In this document: piece by piece, positions 6,677 through 12,694 of the stretch | Position numbering within the stretch: the stretch's first letter is position 1 | Layout of the letters: each line of letters begins with the position of its first letter | Assembly: GCA_036745195.1 (NCBI GenBank) | Contig: DAIOGO010000071.1 | Span: 1-13,211, forward strand | DNA: 13,211 bases | Direction of reading: 5' to 3' | Source of the DNA: JBFHRE01 sp036745195 | GTDB lineage: Bacteria; Actinomycetota; Acidimicrobiia; Spongiisociales; ZC4RG35 | Program-made: the position numbers and the translations under genes | The notes under the pieces: model-generated | The model's database searches: none | The model's input: only the letters and a program-made list of their open reading frames with translations | What the model was told of the DNA's origin: nothing

Positions 6677-6705
6677 AGTCTGTCCACTTGGCTCGGTGGT
6701 GTCAA
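6677..6705 (-). promoter_or_regulatory. Promoter of the exported-protein gene and holA, leaderless layout
   Basis: On the minus strand a perfect -35 TTGACA (6700-6705), a 17-bp spacer and a -10-like CAGACT (6677-6682) are followed by 7 nt and then the ATG at 6669. There is no ribosome-binding site, so the mRNA is probably leaderless. This promoter would also serve holA. Confidence 0.55.
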
Positions 6706-6707
6706 CG

Positions 6708-6713
6708 TACACT
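6708..6713 (+). promoter_or_regulatory. -10 element of the GGDEF-like gene
   Basis: TACACT lies 9 nt before the ATG at 6723, and there is no Shine-Dalgarno sequence between them. A good -35 is not seen at 16-18 bp. The element sits directly beside the TTGACA of the opposite-strand promoter, so the two polymerase sites overlap. Confidence 0.4.
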
Positions 6714-6722
6714 GCATCGCCG

Positions 6723-7517
6723 ATGGCGGACCCCCGAGACAGCCGCGCCCGCAACCTGCTCCTGCTCAGCGGGTTGATTCTGCTCGGCCTCGTCGTCCTG
6801 AGCATGGCCTATCGCGGCGTCGATCCCGTCGAGGTGGTGGCCACCGCCGCCTTCGCCCCCATCTTCGTGGCGATCCTGTTCTTCGGGCTCCGGGGAGGCG
6901 TAGGCGTCGCCGCCGCCGCCGCGGTCGGGTACGTCGCTCTACGGTGGCCGGCGATCAGGCTGGTTGGGATGCCGACCCTGTCGGGGTTGTTGGTGAGCCG
7001 GATCGTCGGCTTCATGGCCTTCGGTGCCATCGGCGGATGGGCGGCATCCGTGGTGGGTAATTCCCTGACCAAACTCGCCTTGTTCGACGAGATCGACGAC
7101 GCCACCGGGCTTCACAATGCCCGTTCCCTGCTGGCCGTGCTCGATCGGGAGCGGAGCAGGGCAGGCCGGTATGCCGGCGTCTTCTCGGTGGTGCATGCCT
7201 CATTCGCCCGGCCATCCGGCCGGGGTCGGGCAGTCCAATCCGCCCTGAGGGCGCTAGGGAGCCGGCTCGTGTCGAGCGTGCGGATCTCCGATCACCTCTC
7301 GCACTTCTCCGATGACCGTTCGCACCTGGTGGTCGTCCTCCCCGAGACCGGGGCCGAAGGAGCGGAGACGGTTCGTTCCGGCCTGATCGCCGCCCTCGAG
7401 GAGTGGGGCGCCGTCGCCCTGATGACCGAGGTCATCCGCTTGCCCGGCGCCGAAGAAACCCTGACCGAGCTCGAGCGCATCGCCCGTCAGGCGATGACTG
7501 CGCCACCCTCTGTCTGA
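6723..7517 (+). CDS. Four-helix membrane protein with degenerate GGDEF domain
   Basis: The 264-aa protein has four hydrophobic segments (about 11-30, 36-57, 59-75 and 86-112), then a cytoplasmic domain (about 119-255). That domain follows a diguanylate cyclase outline: FDEIDDATGLHNARSLLAVL (121-140) matches the opening D-x-LTGLxNRR helix, DRERSRAGRYAGVFSVVHAS the next helix and strand, LGSRLVSSVRISDHLSHFSD the approach to the active site, and VVVLPETGAEGAETVRSGL the following strand and helix. Where GGDEF should stand there is SDDRS (196-200), and the metal-binding DxDxFK segment after strand 1 is also gone. c-di-GMP synthesis is therefore unlikely; a ligand-binding, regulatory or purely structural role is possible. 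The ATG at 6723 is chosen from the -10 spacing; GTG 6696 is an alternative. It converges on comEC with 16 bp between. Confidence 0.75.
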   Translation: MADPRDSRARNLLLLSGLILLGLVVLSMAYRGVDPVEVVATAAFAPIFVAILFFGLRGGVGVAAAAAVGYVALRWPAIRLVGMPTLSGLLVSRIVGFMAFGAIGGWAASVVGNSLTKLALFDEIDDATGLHNARSLLAVLDRERSRAGRYAGVFSVVHASFARPSGRGRAVQSALRALGSRLVSSVRISDHLSHFSDDRSHLVVVLPETGAEGAETVRSGLIAALEEWGAVALMTEVIRLPGAEETLTELERIARQAMTAPPSV

Positions 7518-7519
7518 GG

Positions 7520-7544
7520 TCGACCCACGGCCCTCACGGGTCGA
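7520..7544. terminator. Stem-loop between convergent GGDEF-like gene and comEC
   Basis: TCGACCC (7520-7526) and GGGTCGA (7538-7544) form a perfect 7-bp stem with an 11-nt loop. It starts 3 nt after one stop codon and spans the comEC stop codon. Its symmetry would let it act in both directions, but no U tract follows, so factor-independent termination is doubtful. Confidence 0.35.
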
Positions 7545-9420
7545 GATCGAACACCAGGTCGCCGTCCAGGTCGGTGCGATGGATGGTGGCCCCGGCAGCT
7601 TCGAGGGTATCGAGCACAGCTTGTGACGGGTGTCCGTAGTCATTGCCGGTCCCGACGCTCACCACCGCCAGCTCACCGGAGTTCCTGGCCAACCAAGACA
7701 GATCGGAGGTGTCCGAACCGTGGTGGGGGACCTTGAGGACGTCGGGGGCGATGACACCGAGGTCCTGTTGAGCAATCGCCTCGATGTCACCGGTGAGGAG
7801 GAGCCGGCCCGCCGGGGTGACGGCCTGGAGCACGACCGACTGGTCGTTGGTGCCGGCATACCGTCGCTTCGGGGCCAGCACCTCGAGACGCACCGATCCG
7901 AGCTGGACCGCCATGCCGGACGCGGGCACCGACGACGGGATCCGCAACCGGTCGATCTCGTCGACGAACCACTCGCCCGACTCCGTCTGGTGGGGGGCGA
8001 GCGCCTGCCAGACCGCTCCCACCGGCATTCTTCCCAGCACCGCCTTCAACCCGTCGATGTGGTCCGCATGCGCATGGGTCACGACCAACAAGTCGATCCG
8101 GTCGATGTGGTACCGCTGGAGGGCGCGGAACAGGGCGAGCTCATCAGGGCCGCCGTCGATCAACACCACGGCCGTCTCCGTGAGGAGGAGGCTGGCGTCT
8201 CCCTGTCCGACATCGAGGAACACCGCCGCCGGCGGTGCCGGCGGCCGGCCCGGGATGACCAGCACGACCACCAGGCCCATCGCCAAGCCGAGCAGCAGCC
8301 CGGTTCGGGCCCGAACCGAGCGCACCATGAGCACCAGGCCGGCCGCCGAGACGAGCAGCCCGAGCCAGCCCATTTGCGGCCATCCGACCGCGGTCCGGGC
8401 CACACCGAGCACGAGGCCAGCGACGCTCGCACCAAGGCCGATCAGCCAATCCCAACCGGACAAGGCGCCGAGGCCACCCACGGTGGTGGCAATGACGACC
8501 AGCGGTGCGGCAATCACATTTGCCAGCGGGGCCAGGACCGGAAGGGCGTCGAAGCGGGCCAGGATGAGCGGACCAACCAGCAGGTGGGCCGACAGCGCCG
8601 TGGAGAGCGAGGTGGCAATCCAGGCCGGTTGGAATCGGAACAGACCCGAACCCCCGAGGACGGCGATGGTCGCCGCAACCGAAAGCTGAAAGCCCAGCGA
8701 CCAGCCAAGCCGTGGAGACACCACCAGCGCCACCACCGCCGCCCACCCGAGCGCCGTCCAGCCATCGAGCATCAGGCCGAGTCGCCGCCCGATCAGCACC
8801 ACCGCCGCGGTGATCGAGGCCCGCAGCACGGACGGCTCGAAACGGGTGATCGCCGCGAACAATCCCACTCCGAGCACACCCGCCACCACCCGACGCCGGG
8901 GGGTCCAGCCGAGCGGTCCCAGCACGACCCACCAGAAGGCGAGGAAGAGAGCCACATTGCTGCCCGAAACGGCGGTGTAGTGGCTCAGCCCGCTTCGCCG
9001 CAACGCCTCCTCATCGGAGATGGGGAGCGAAGATGTCTCGCCCACGAGGAAGCCGGCCAGGAGTGCTCGCTCGGCCGACCGGCCCGGGCCCACCGCCGAC
9101 AGCAGCCGGGAGCGGAGGGCGTTCGCCGCTCGCATCAGAGGGTCGGACGCCATGACCTCGATCGATGCCGCGGTGACGGTGCCGTCGGTCGATCCGTGTC
9201 GCGGCGTTTCCGACGACAGCCGGAAACGACCGTCGACCCGCACCCGGTCACCCCACTCGACCGGGGCGGGGTCCTCTGTGAACACCAGGAAGCGGAGACC
9301 CTCGACACGCACGGCCACGGACCAGCCATACCGGGTTGGCCGGGAGTCCCCCACAACCCGTCCCTCGACACTGGTCGTTTCCACCGGGGCGGCGGCGACG
9401 GCGGCCNNNNNNNNNNGCAA
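7534..9420 (-). CDS. comEC: DNA internalisation competence protein ComEC/Rec2, main body
   Basis: ComEC is the inner-membrane channel that takes in single-stranded DNA during natural transformation. The part encoded here has an OB-like region near its start (VEGRVVGD to VRVDGRFRL), then the multi-helix Competence domain with GLSHYTAVSGSNVALFLAFW and many hydrophobic segments. It ends in a metallo-beta-lactamase-like domain: FLDVGQGDASLLL, THAHADHIDG (about 8050-8080), LLTGDIEA and VPHHGSDTS, so metal ligands appear intact. The true start is almost certainly GTG 9585, overlapping the comEA stop as GTGA. That frame meets a TAA at 9448-9450 and the 10-N run at 9407-9416, yet stays open on both sides (GARWRLAIGL follows the TAA). 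The coordinate 9420 is merely a possible TTG after the stop. The break is probably an assembly error; real pseudogenisation cannot be excluded. Confidence 0.85.
   Translation of the reverse strand: MXXXXAAVAAAPVETTSVEGRVVGDSRPTRYGWSVAVRVEGLRFLVFTEDPAPVEWGDRVRVDGRFRLSSETPRHGSTDGTVTAASIEVMASDPLMRAANALRSRLLSAVGPGRSAERALLAGFLVGETSSLPISDEEALRRSGLSHYTAVSGSNVALFLAFWWVVLGPLGWTPRRRVVAGVLGVGLFAAITRFEPSVLRASITAAVVLIGRRLGLMLDGWTALGWAAVVALVVSPRLGWSLGFQLSVAATIAVLGGSGLFRFQPAWIATSLSTALSAHLLVGPLILARFDALPVLAPLANVIAAPLVVIATTVGGLGALSGWDWLIGLGASVAGLVLGVARTAVGWPQMGWLGLLVSAAGLVLMVRSVRARTGLLLGLAMGLVVVLVIPGRPPAPPAAVFLDVGQGDASLLLTETAVVLIDGGPDELALFRALQRYHIDRIDLLVVTHAHADHIDGLKAVLGRMPVGAVWQALAPHQTESGEWFVDEIDRLRIPSSVPASGMAVQLGSVRLEVLAPKRRYAGTNDQSVVLQAVTPAGRLLLTGDIEAIAQQDLGVIAPDVLKVPHHGSDTSDLSWLARNSGELAVVSVGTGNDYGHPSQAVLDTLEAAGATIHRTDLDGDLVFDLDP
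9407..9416. other. Run of 10 N (assembly gap or masked bases)
   Basis: Ten undetermined bases lie inside the comEC frame. The comEC frame is preserved across them as written, with LAIGL before and AAVAAAPVETT after, so the true length is close to 10 or differs by a multiple of three. Confidence 0.99.
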
Positions 9421-9447
9421 GCCAATCGCTAGCCGCCATCGGGCGCC

Positions 9448-9585
9448 TTAGACCACCAGCAGCAGCAACCCGAATACTGCCGGCCACGGAATCCCGCCCG
9501 CCGTCGTTCCTACCGCCACGCCGATCCACACCGCCGCGGCCGCCGTCAGCGCGGTCTTGCCCCGAGGAGACGGCCACCGGATCAC
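9448..9585 (-). pseudogene. comEC: comEC 5' segment ending at an in-frame TAA
   Basis: From GTG 9585 the frame encodes 45 residues starting VIRWPSPRGKTALTAAAAVW and containing two short hydrophobic stretches, as expected for the ComEC N-terminus. It stops at TAA (9448-9450) and then continues in the same frame as GARWRLAIGL, a typical ComEC sequence, into the N run. The GTG overlaps the comEA TGA by four bases (GTGA), the classic arrangement for coupled translation. One wrong base next to an assembly gap would explain the stop; if genuine, this strain's ComEC is truncated. Confidence 0.7.
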
Positions 9586-10169
9586 GGCGGCCGCAGGTGG
9601 GGTCGGAGGGACTCCAGTTTGCGTTCGCCGATCCCCGATACCGACAGCAGGTCCTCGATCGCCTGGAACGGGCCGTGCTCGGTGCGATAGGCCACGATCC
9701 GCTCGGCCAGTACGGGACCGACCCCAGGCAATCCCTCCAGTTCGTCGATACCGGCTCGGTTGAGATCGACCAGTCCGTCGCCTGTGGCGCCGGGGGAGTC
9801 CCTGGTCACCGCATCGGGGCCGGGGACTTCGACCAGTGATCCATCGACGGCGGCGGCGGCCAGGTTGAGCCCGGCGAGGTTGGCCCCGGGCCGGAAGCCC
9901 CCCGCCGCCGCCACTGCGTCGGCGACTCTTGCTCCCTCGGGCAGCGCCACCAGTCCCGGCTTCACCACCCATCCGGAGATATGGACCGTGATCACGGCCG
10001 GCTTCGACGACACCGGCCCGGCGGCGAGGATCGGCGGCCGGACAGCGGTGACGCGAGGAACTCCCAACCAGACTCCGGCCGCCACCGCCAGCACCGCCAG
10101 CACCCACAACCGGCCGGCACCGGCACGCACGGACCCGCCGGCCGAACCGGCTTCGGGTCGATGATCCAT
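9582..10169 (-). CDS. comEA: Competence protein ComEA, DNA-binding receptor
   Basis: ComEA binds double-stranded DNA outside the cell membrane and passes it to ComEC. The 195-aa protein has one N-terminal membrane segment (about 21-38, LWVLAVLAVAAGVWLGV), a SLBB domain (about 59-115, with HISGWVVKPGLVALPEGARV) and a C-terminal helix-hairpin-helix pair (133-192) with LNRAGIDELEGLPGVGPVLA and VSGIGERKLESLRP. This SLBB-plus-HhH layout is usual for Gram-positive ComEA. ATG 10169 is chosen because GGAGG lies 9 nt before it; an in-frame TTG two codons upstream (10175) is less likely. Its stop overlaps the comEC GTG. A divergent promoter region separates it from the coiled-coil gene. Confidence 0.93.
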   Translation of the reverse strand: MDHRPEAGSAGGSVRAGAGRLWVLAVLAVAAGVWLGVPRVTAVRPPILAAGPVSSKPAVITVHISGWVVKPGLVALPEGARVADAVAAAGGFRPGANLAGLNLAAAAVDGSLVEVPGPDAVTRDSPGATGDGLVDLNRAGIDELEGLPGVGPVLAERIVAYRTEHGPFQAIEDLLSVSGIGERKLESLRPHLRPP

Positions 10170-10196
10170 GACCAATCCCCTCCCACCCCGGCGCCC

Positions 10197-10225
10197 ACCG
10201 TTCTTCTACCGGAGACCGGCGTCAA
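10197..10225 (-). promoter_or_regulatory. Possible comEA-comEC promoter
   Basis: On the minus strand TTGACG (10220-10225), a 17-bp spacer and AACGGT (10197-10202) precede comEA with a leader of about 20-25 nt that includes the GGAGG. The -35 is good and the -10 weak. Confidence 0.35.
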
Positions 10226-10227
10226 AA

Positions 10228-10243
10228 ACCACAGGGTTGTGGT
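10228..10243. promoter_or_regulatory. Inverted repeat between divergent promoters
   Basis: ACCACA (10228-10233), GGGT and TGTGGT (10238-10243) form a perfect 6+6 bp inverted repeat. It lies 2 bp from the proposed comEA -35 and overlaps the -35 of the coiled-coil gene, a position suited to one regulator controlling both directions. The cognate protein is not known. Confidence 0.4.
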
Positions 10244-10264
10244 GGCTGGGCGACGAGATACCTT
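10237..10264 (+). promoter_or_regulatory. Possible promoter of the coiled-coil gene
   Basis: TTGTGG (10237-10242), a 16-bp spacer and TACCTT (10259-10264) would start transcription near 10271. That leaves a leader of about 23 nt carrying a clear GGGAGG (10282-10287) 6 nt before ATG 10294. Confidence 0.4.
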
Positions 10265-10293
10265 GTTGAGCACCAACCGCTGGGAGGCGTGTG

Positions 10294-10917
10294 ATGGATG
10301 CGAACCGCGACGAGGTCGACCAGCTTCGGACCGCCCTGGCCGGGGCCCGGGCCCGGATCGAGGAACTGGCGGCCAATGGTCGGCGGATCATCACCCTCGA
10401 ACAGCAAATCGGGTTGATCAGGGCCGAACTCGACACCTATCTCGCTGTCGAAGGTGAGGCAACCGCCATCCTCGACGGAGCCAGGGCGCAAGCCGCTCAG
10501 ATCGTCGAGGGAGCAAGAGCCCACGCCCGCGAAATCGCCGTTCGCGCCGAGGACATCGTGACGTCGGCCGATCGAGACGCCGATCTCCTCCGGGCAGCCG
10601 CCCTCGAGGAGGGAGCCAAGCAAGCGGCGGCGTTGCTGGAGGAGGCTCGCCTCAGCGCCCACCAGATCCGCACCGCCGCCCATCGCGAGGCAGCCCGCAT
10701 CGCCCGGCGGGCCGATGCTCCGATGGTGGACGACTCACCGGCCGACCCCGCGCCGATACTCGAATCGACACCCGAACCTCTATCGATTCCGTCGCCAACA
10801 CCGGAAGAGGCGGTGGCGCGAGCCGGCGCATCCTTCCGCTCGAGACACGCCTTCGAACTACCCCGCTTGGGCATCGAAGAAAGCGACATCTGGGCCAAGG
10901 CGACTCGCAAGCCCTGA
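10294..10917 (+). CDS. Coiled-coil DivIVA-like protein, unknown role
   Basis: The 207-aa soluble protein has three parts. Residues about 1-55 (VDQLRTALAGARARIEELAA) form a leading coiled coil. Residues 55-140 are an Ala/Arg/Glu repeat helix (ILDGARAQAAQIVEGARAHA, then AREIAVRAEDIV) like the tail of DivIVA/Wag31 or ATP synthase b-type stalks. A Pro/Ser-rich linker (142-172) leads to a compact tail RSRHAFELPRLGIEESDIW (182-200) that looks like a peptide-binding motif. The membrane-binding N-terminal domain of true DivIVA is absent, so a polar-growth scaffold role is not established. The ATG at 10294 has GGGAGG at 6-nt spacing; GTG 10291 is a poorer option. ppk2 begins 23 bp after its stop and may share its transcript. 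Confidence 0.85.
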   Translation: MDANRDEVDQLRTALAGARARIEELAANGRRIITLEQQIGLIRAELDTYLAVEGEATAILDGARAQAAQIVEGARAHAREIAVRAEDIVTSADRDADLLRAAALEEGAKQAAALLEEARLSAHQIRTAAHREAARIARRADAPMVDDSPADPAPILESTPEPLSIPSPTPEEAVARAGASFRSRHAFELPRLGIEESDIWAKATRKP

Positions 10918-10928
10918 GCACGCCCTCC

Positions 10929-10934
10929 TACCCT
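10929..10934 (+). promoter_or_regulatory. Possible -10 element before ppk2
   Basis: TACCCT lies 6 nt before ATG 10941, the same spacing seen at other leaderless candidates here. No -35 is evident, so readthrough from the coiled-coil gene may matter more. Confidence 0.25.
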
Positions 10935-10940
10935 GGCGTC

Positions 10941-11768
10941 ATGCCACGGGAAGGGAACAAGATGATGGATGGCGAGCGATTCCGGGTCGCTACCACGGTG
11001 AGTCTCGCCGAGGTGGACCCGGCCGGTACGGCGGATTTCTCCGGCGGGAAGGAGAAGGGGAGGGCCGCTCAAGCCAAACTCACCAAGAGGCTGGAGGCGC
11101 TCCAGGAACTGCTCTTTGCCAGCGGGACCGAACGTCTCCTCATCGTCCTGCAGGCGATGGACACCGGTGGCAAGGACGGGGTGATCCGGTCGGTGTTCGA
11201 CGGAGTCAACCCGCAGGGGGTCAAGGTCGCCTCGTTCAAACGACCCACCGACCTCGAACTCGCCCATGACTATCTGTGGCGGGTCCACCCCCGCGTCCCC
11301 GCCAAGGGAGAGATCACGATCTTCAACCGGAGCCACTACGAGGACGTGTTGGTGGTGCGGGTCCACAATCTGGTCCCTACTGCGCGGTGGGAACGGCGCT
11401 TCCACCAGATCAACGAATTCGAGGAGATGCTGGTCGAGGAGGGCACCACCATCCTCAAGTTCTTCTTGCACATCTCCAGGGACGAGCAGAAGGCGAGGCT
11501 CCAGGCCCGCCTGGATGATCCGTCCAAACACTGGAAGTTCTCCCTGGGCGATCTGGCCGAGCGGGAACGTTGGGATGATTACCAGGCCGCCTACGAGGAC
11601 GTGCTCAACCAGACGTCCTCCCCGCACGCCCCCTGGTACGTGGTCCCGTCGGATCGCAAGTGGTTTCGCGACCTTGTGATCGCCACCGTGCTCGTCGAGA
11701 CACTCGACAAGATGGGTCTCGAGTACCCCACCCATCCCGACGACCTCTCCGGCGTGGTGATCAGCTGA
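10941..11768 (+). CDS. ppk2: Polyphosphate kinase 2, class III-type polyphosphate:nucleotide phosphotransferase
   Basis: PPK2 enzymes move phosphate from polyphosphate onto nucleotides. Class III members accept both AMP and ADP, and so regenerate ATP from polyphosphate. The protein (275 aa) shows Walker A AMDTGGKDG (72-80), the Walker B/lid region IFNRSHYEDVLVVRVHNLVP (127-146), then LKFFLHISRDEQKARLQARL, DDPSKHWKF (192-200), ERERWDDYQAAYEDVL and APWYVVPSDRKWFRDLVIA. The FNRSHYEDVLVVRVH form, rather than FDRSWYN, favours the class III/TIGR03709-like branch, but substrate range cannot be read with certainty. Two starts compete: ATG 10941, 6 nt after a TACCCT, and ATG 10962, which has AAGGGA about 5 nt upstream. 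The first 21 bp do not affect the catalytic domain. Confidence 0.93.
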   Translation: MPREGNKMMDGERFRVATTVSLAEVDPAGTADFSGGKEKGRAAQAKLTKRLEALQELLFASGTERLLIVLQAMDTGGKDGVIRSVFDGVNPQGVKVASFKRPTDLELAHDYLWRVHPRVPAKGEITIFNRSHYEDVLVVRVHNLVPTARWERRFHQINEFEEMLVEEGTTILKFFLHISRDEQKARLQARLDDPSKHWKFSLGDLAERERWDDYQAAYEDVLNQTSSPHAPWYVVPSDRKWFRDLVIATVLVETLDKMGLEYPTHPDDLSGVVIS

Positions 11769-11775
11769 TTTTCTT

Positions 11776-11813
11776 TTTCGAAACCCGAGATTTCGATTGA
11801 CAAGCAAACGAAA
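11776..11813. promoter_or_regulatory. TTTCG/CGAAA repeats, candidate DeoR-family operator
   Basis: A TTTCGAAA palindrome (11776-11783), TTTCG (11791-11795) and CGAAA (11809-11813) occur in alternating orientation across and upstream of the -35. The last pair brackets the -35 TTGACA. Many DeoR-family regulators bind repeats of TTTCG/CGAAA type, and they often repress their own operon. The encoded regulator is therefore the natural candidate; this is inference. Confidence 0.5.
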
Positions 11814-11826
11814 GCATCCATAAGAT
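11797..11826 (+). promoter_or_regulatory. Near-consensus promoter of deoR-family gene, leaderless layout
   Basis: TTGACA (11797-11802), an 18-bp spacer and TAAGAT (11821-11826) are followed by 7 nt and ATG 11834. This is the best sigma-70-type promoter in the window. No Shine-Dalgarno sequence is present, so the transcript probably starts at the ATG. The region lies in a 65-bp AT-richer gap after ppk2, whose end carries an ATCAGCTGAT palindrome and a T-rich tract (11768-11778). Confidence 0.75.
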
Positions 11827-11833
11827 CAGCGGT

Positions 11834-12694
11834 ATGGGAGAGACCATCGCCATGCCGGCGGCGATCAGACGGGAGCGGATGCTCAACCTGATCCGAACCA
11901 CCGAGTTCACCCGGGTCGGCGATCTGTCCTCCCGTTTTGGGATCTCCGAAGTCACCGTCCGCTCGGACCTGGATCACCTGGAGCGACGGGGGCAGGTCCG
12001 CCGGGTGCATGGTGGAGCCATCCCCGACTCCCGCCCCACCCGCCAGGAACGCCCGTTCGAAGAGGTCGCCTCTACCGGGGCCGTCGAGAAACAGGCGATC
12101 GGCGCCGTGGCGGCCGCCCTGGTGTCGAGCGGTGACACCGTGATCATGGACGTTGGGACCACCACCACCGCCGTGTCCCGAGCCCTGATCGCCCGCCAGG
12201 ACCTCAGCGATGTGATGATCGTCACCAACGGGCTGAACATCGCTATCGAGTTCGAACCGGCGATGCCGCGGTTTGGTGTGATCGTCACCGGTGGAACCGT
12301 CCGCCCTCTCCAGCACTCGCTGGTCGCCCCCTTCGCCGACCTGGTGCTCGACCAACTCAACGCCGACCTCGCCTTCCTGGGATGCAACGGCATCACGGTC
12401 GAGGAAGGCATCACCAACATCAACCTCCCCGAGGCCGAGATGAAACGTCAGATGATGCGGGCCGCCCGCCGCACCATCGCCGTGGCCGACGGATCGAAGG
12501 TGGGCGAGGTGAGTGTCGCCAGGGTGTGTCACATCGACGAGATCGACCGACTGATCACGGGGCCCAGTGCGCCCCTCGAGATGGTCGGCCGCCTCGAGGC
12601 CGCCGGTCTCGAGGTCGAGATCGCCACAAGCTTCCCGGCTCCGCCGGGAGGAACGACGGGAGAATCAAGAAACCGAAAGGAGTCCAACCCGTGA
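11834..12694 (+). CDS. DeoR-family transcriptional regulator of carbohydrate use
   Basis: The 286-aa protein has an N-terminal winged helix-turn-helix (about 11-62) with the DeoR signature: FTRVGDLSSRFGISEVTVRS then DLDHLERRGQVRRVHGGA. The sugar-phosphate-sensing domain (about 80-250) has VIMDVGTTTTAVSRAL (103-118), VTNGLNIA (130-137), TGGTVRP (152-158), FLGCNGITVEEGITN (181-195), EAEMKRQMMRAA and ADGSKVG (218-224), the usual DeoR landmarks. These proteins normally repress sugar catabolism or uptake genes and release DNA when a sugar phosphate binds; the sugar is not identifiable here. About 20 residues at the C-terminus (FPAPPGGTTGES onward) exceed the usual family end. The start ATG 11834 fits the promoter; ATG 11852 is an alternative. 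It overlaps the next gene by GTGA. Confidence 0.95.
   Translation: MGETIAMPAAIRRERMLNLIRTTEFTRVGDLSSRFGISEVTVRSDLDHLERRGQVRRVHGGAIPDSRPTRQERPFEEVASTGAVEKQAIGAVAAALVSSGDTVIMDVGTTTTAVSRALIARQDLSDVMIVTNGLNIAIEFEPAMPRFGVIVTGGTVRPLQHSLVAPFADLVLDQLNADLAFLGCNGITVEEGITNINLPEAEMKRQMMRAARRTIAVADGSKVGEVSVARVCHIDEIDRLITGPSAPLEMVGRLEAAGLEVEIATSFPAPPGGTTGESRNRKESNP
12633..12649 (+). other. Strong stem-loop near the 3' end of the deoR-family gene
   Basis: TCCCGGC (12633-12639), loop TCC and GCCGGGA (12643-12649) form a perfect, GC-rich 7-bp hairpin 41 nt before the lipoprotein start. It falls in the non-conserved C-terminal extension of the regulator. No U tract follows. It could act as an mRNA processing or stability element separating regulator and binding-protein expression. 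Confidence 0.45.

Noticed and set aside
7630..9432. 600-aa plus-strand open frame
   Set aside because: It is antisense to comEC, rich in Arg/His/Gln/Pro with no domain pattern; long antisense frames are expected in high-GC DNA.
11760..11778. Intrinsic terminator after ppk2 (ATCAGCTGAT followed by T-rich DNA)
   Set aside because: The palindrome leaves no loop and only a 3-bp usable stem, so a stable hairpin is unlikely.
10497..11807. 436-aa minus-strand open frame
   Set aside because: It lies opposite the coiled-coil gene and ppk2, and its composition follows the complementary codons.
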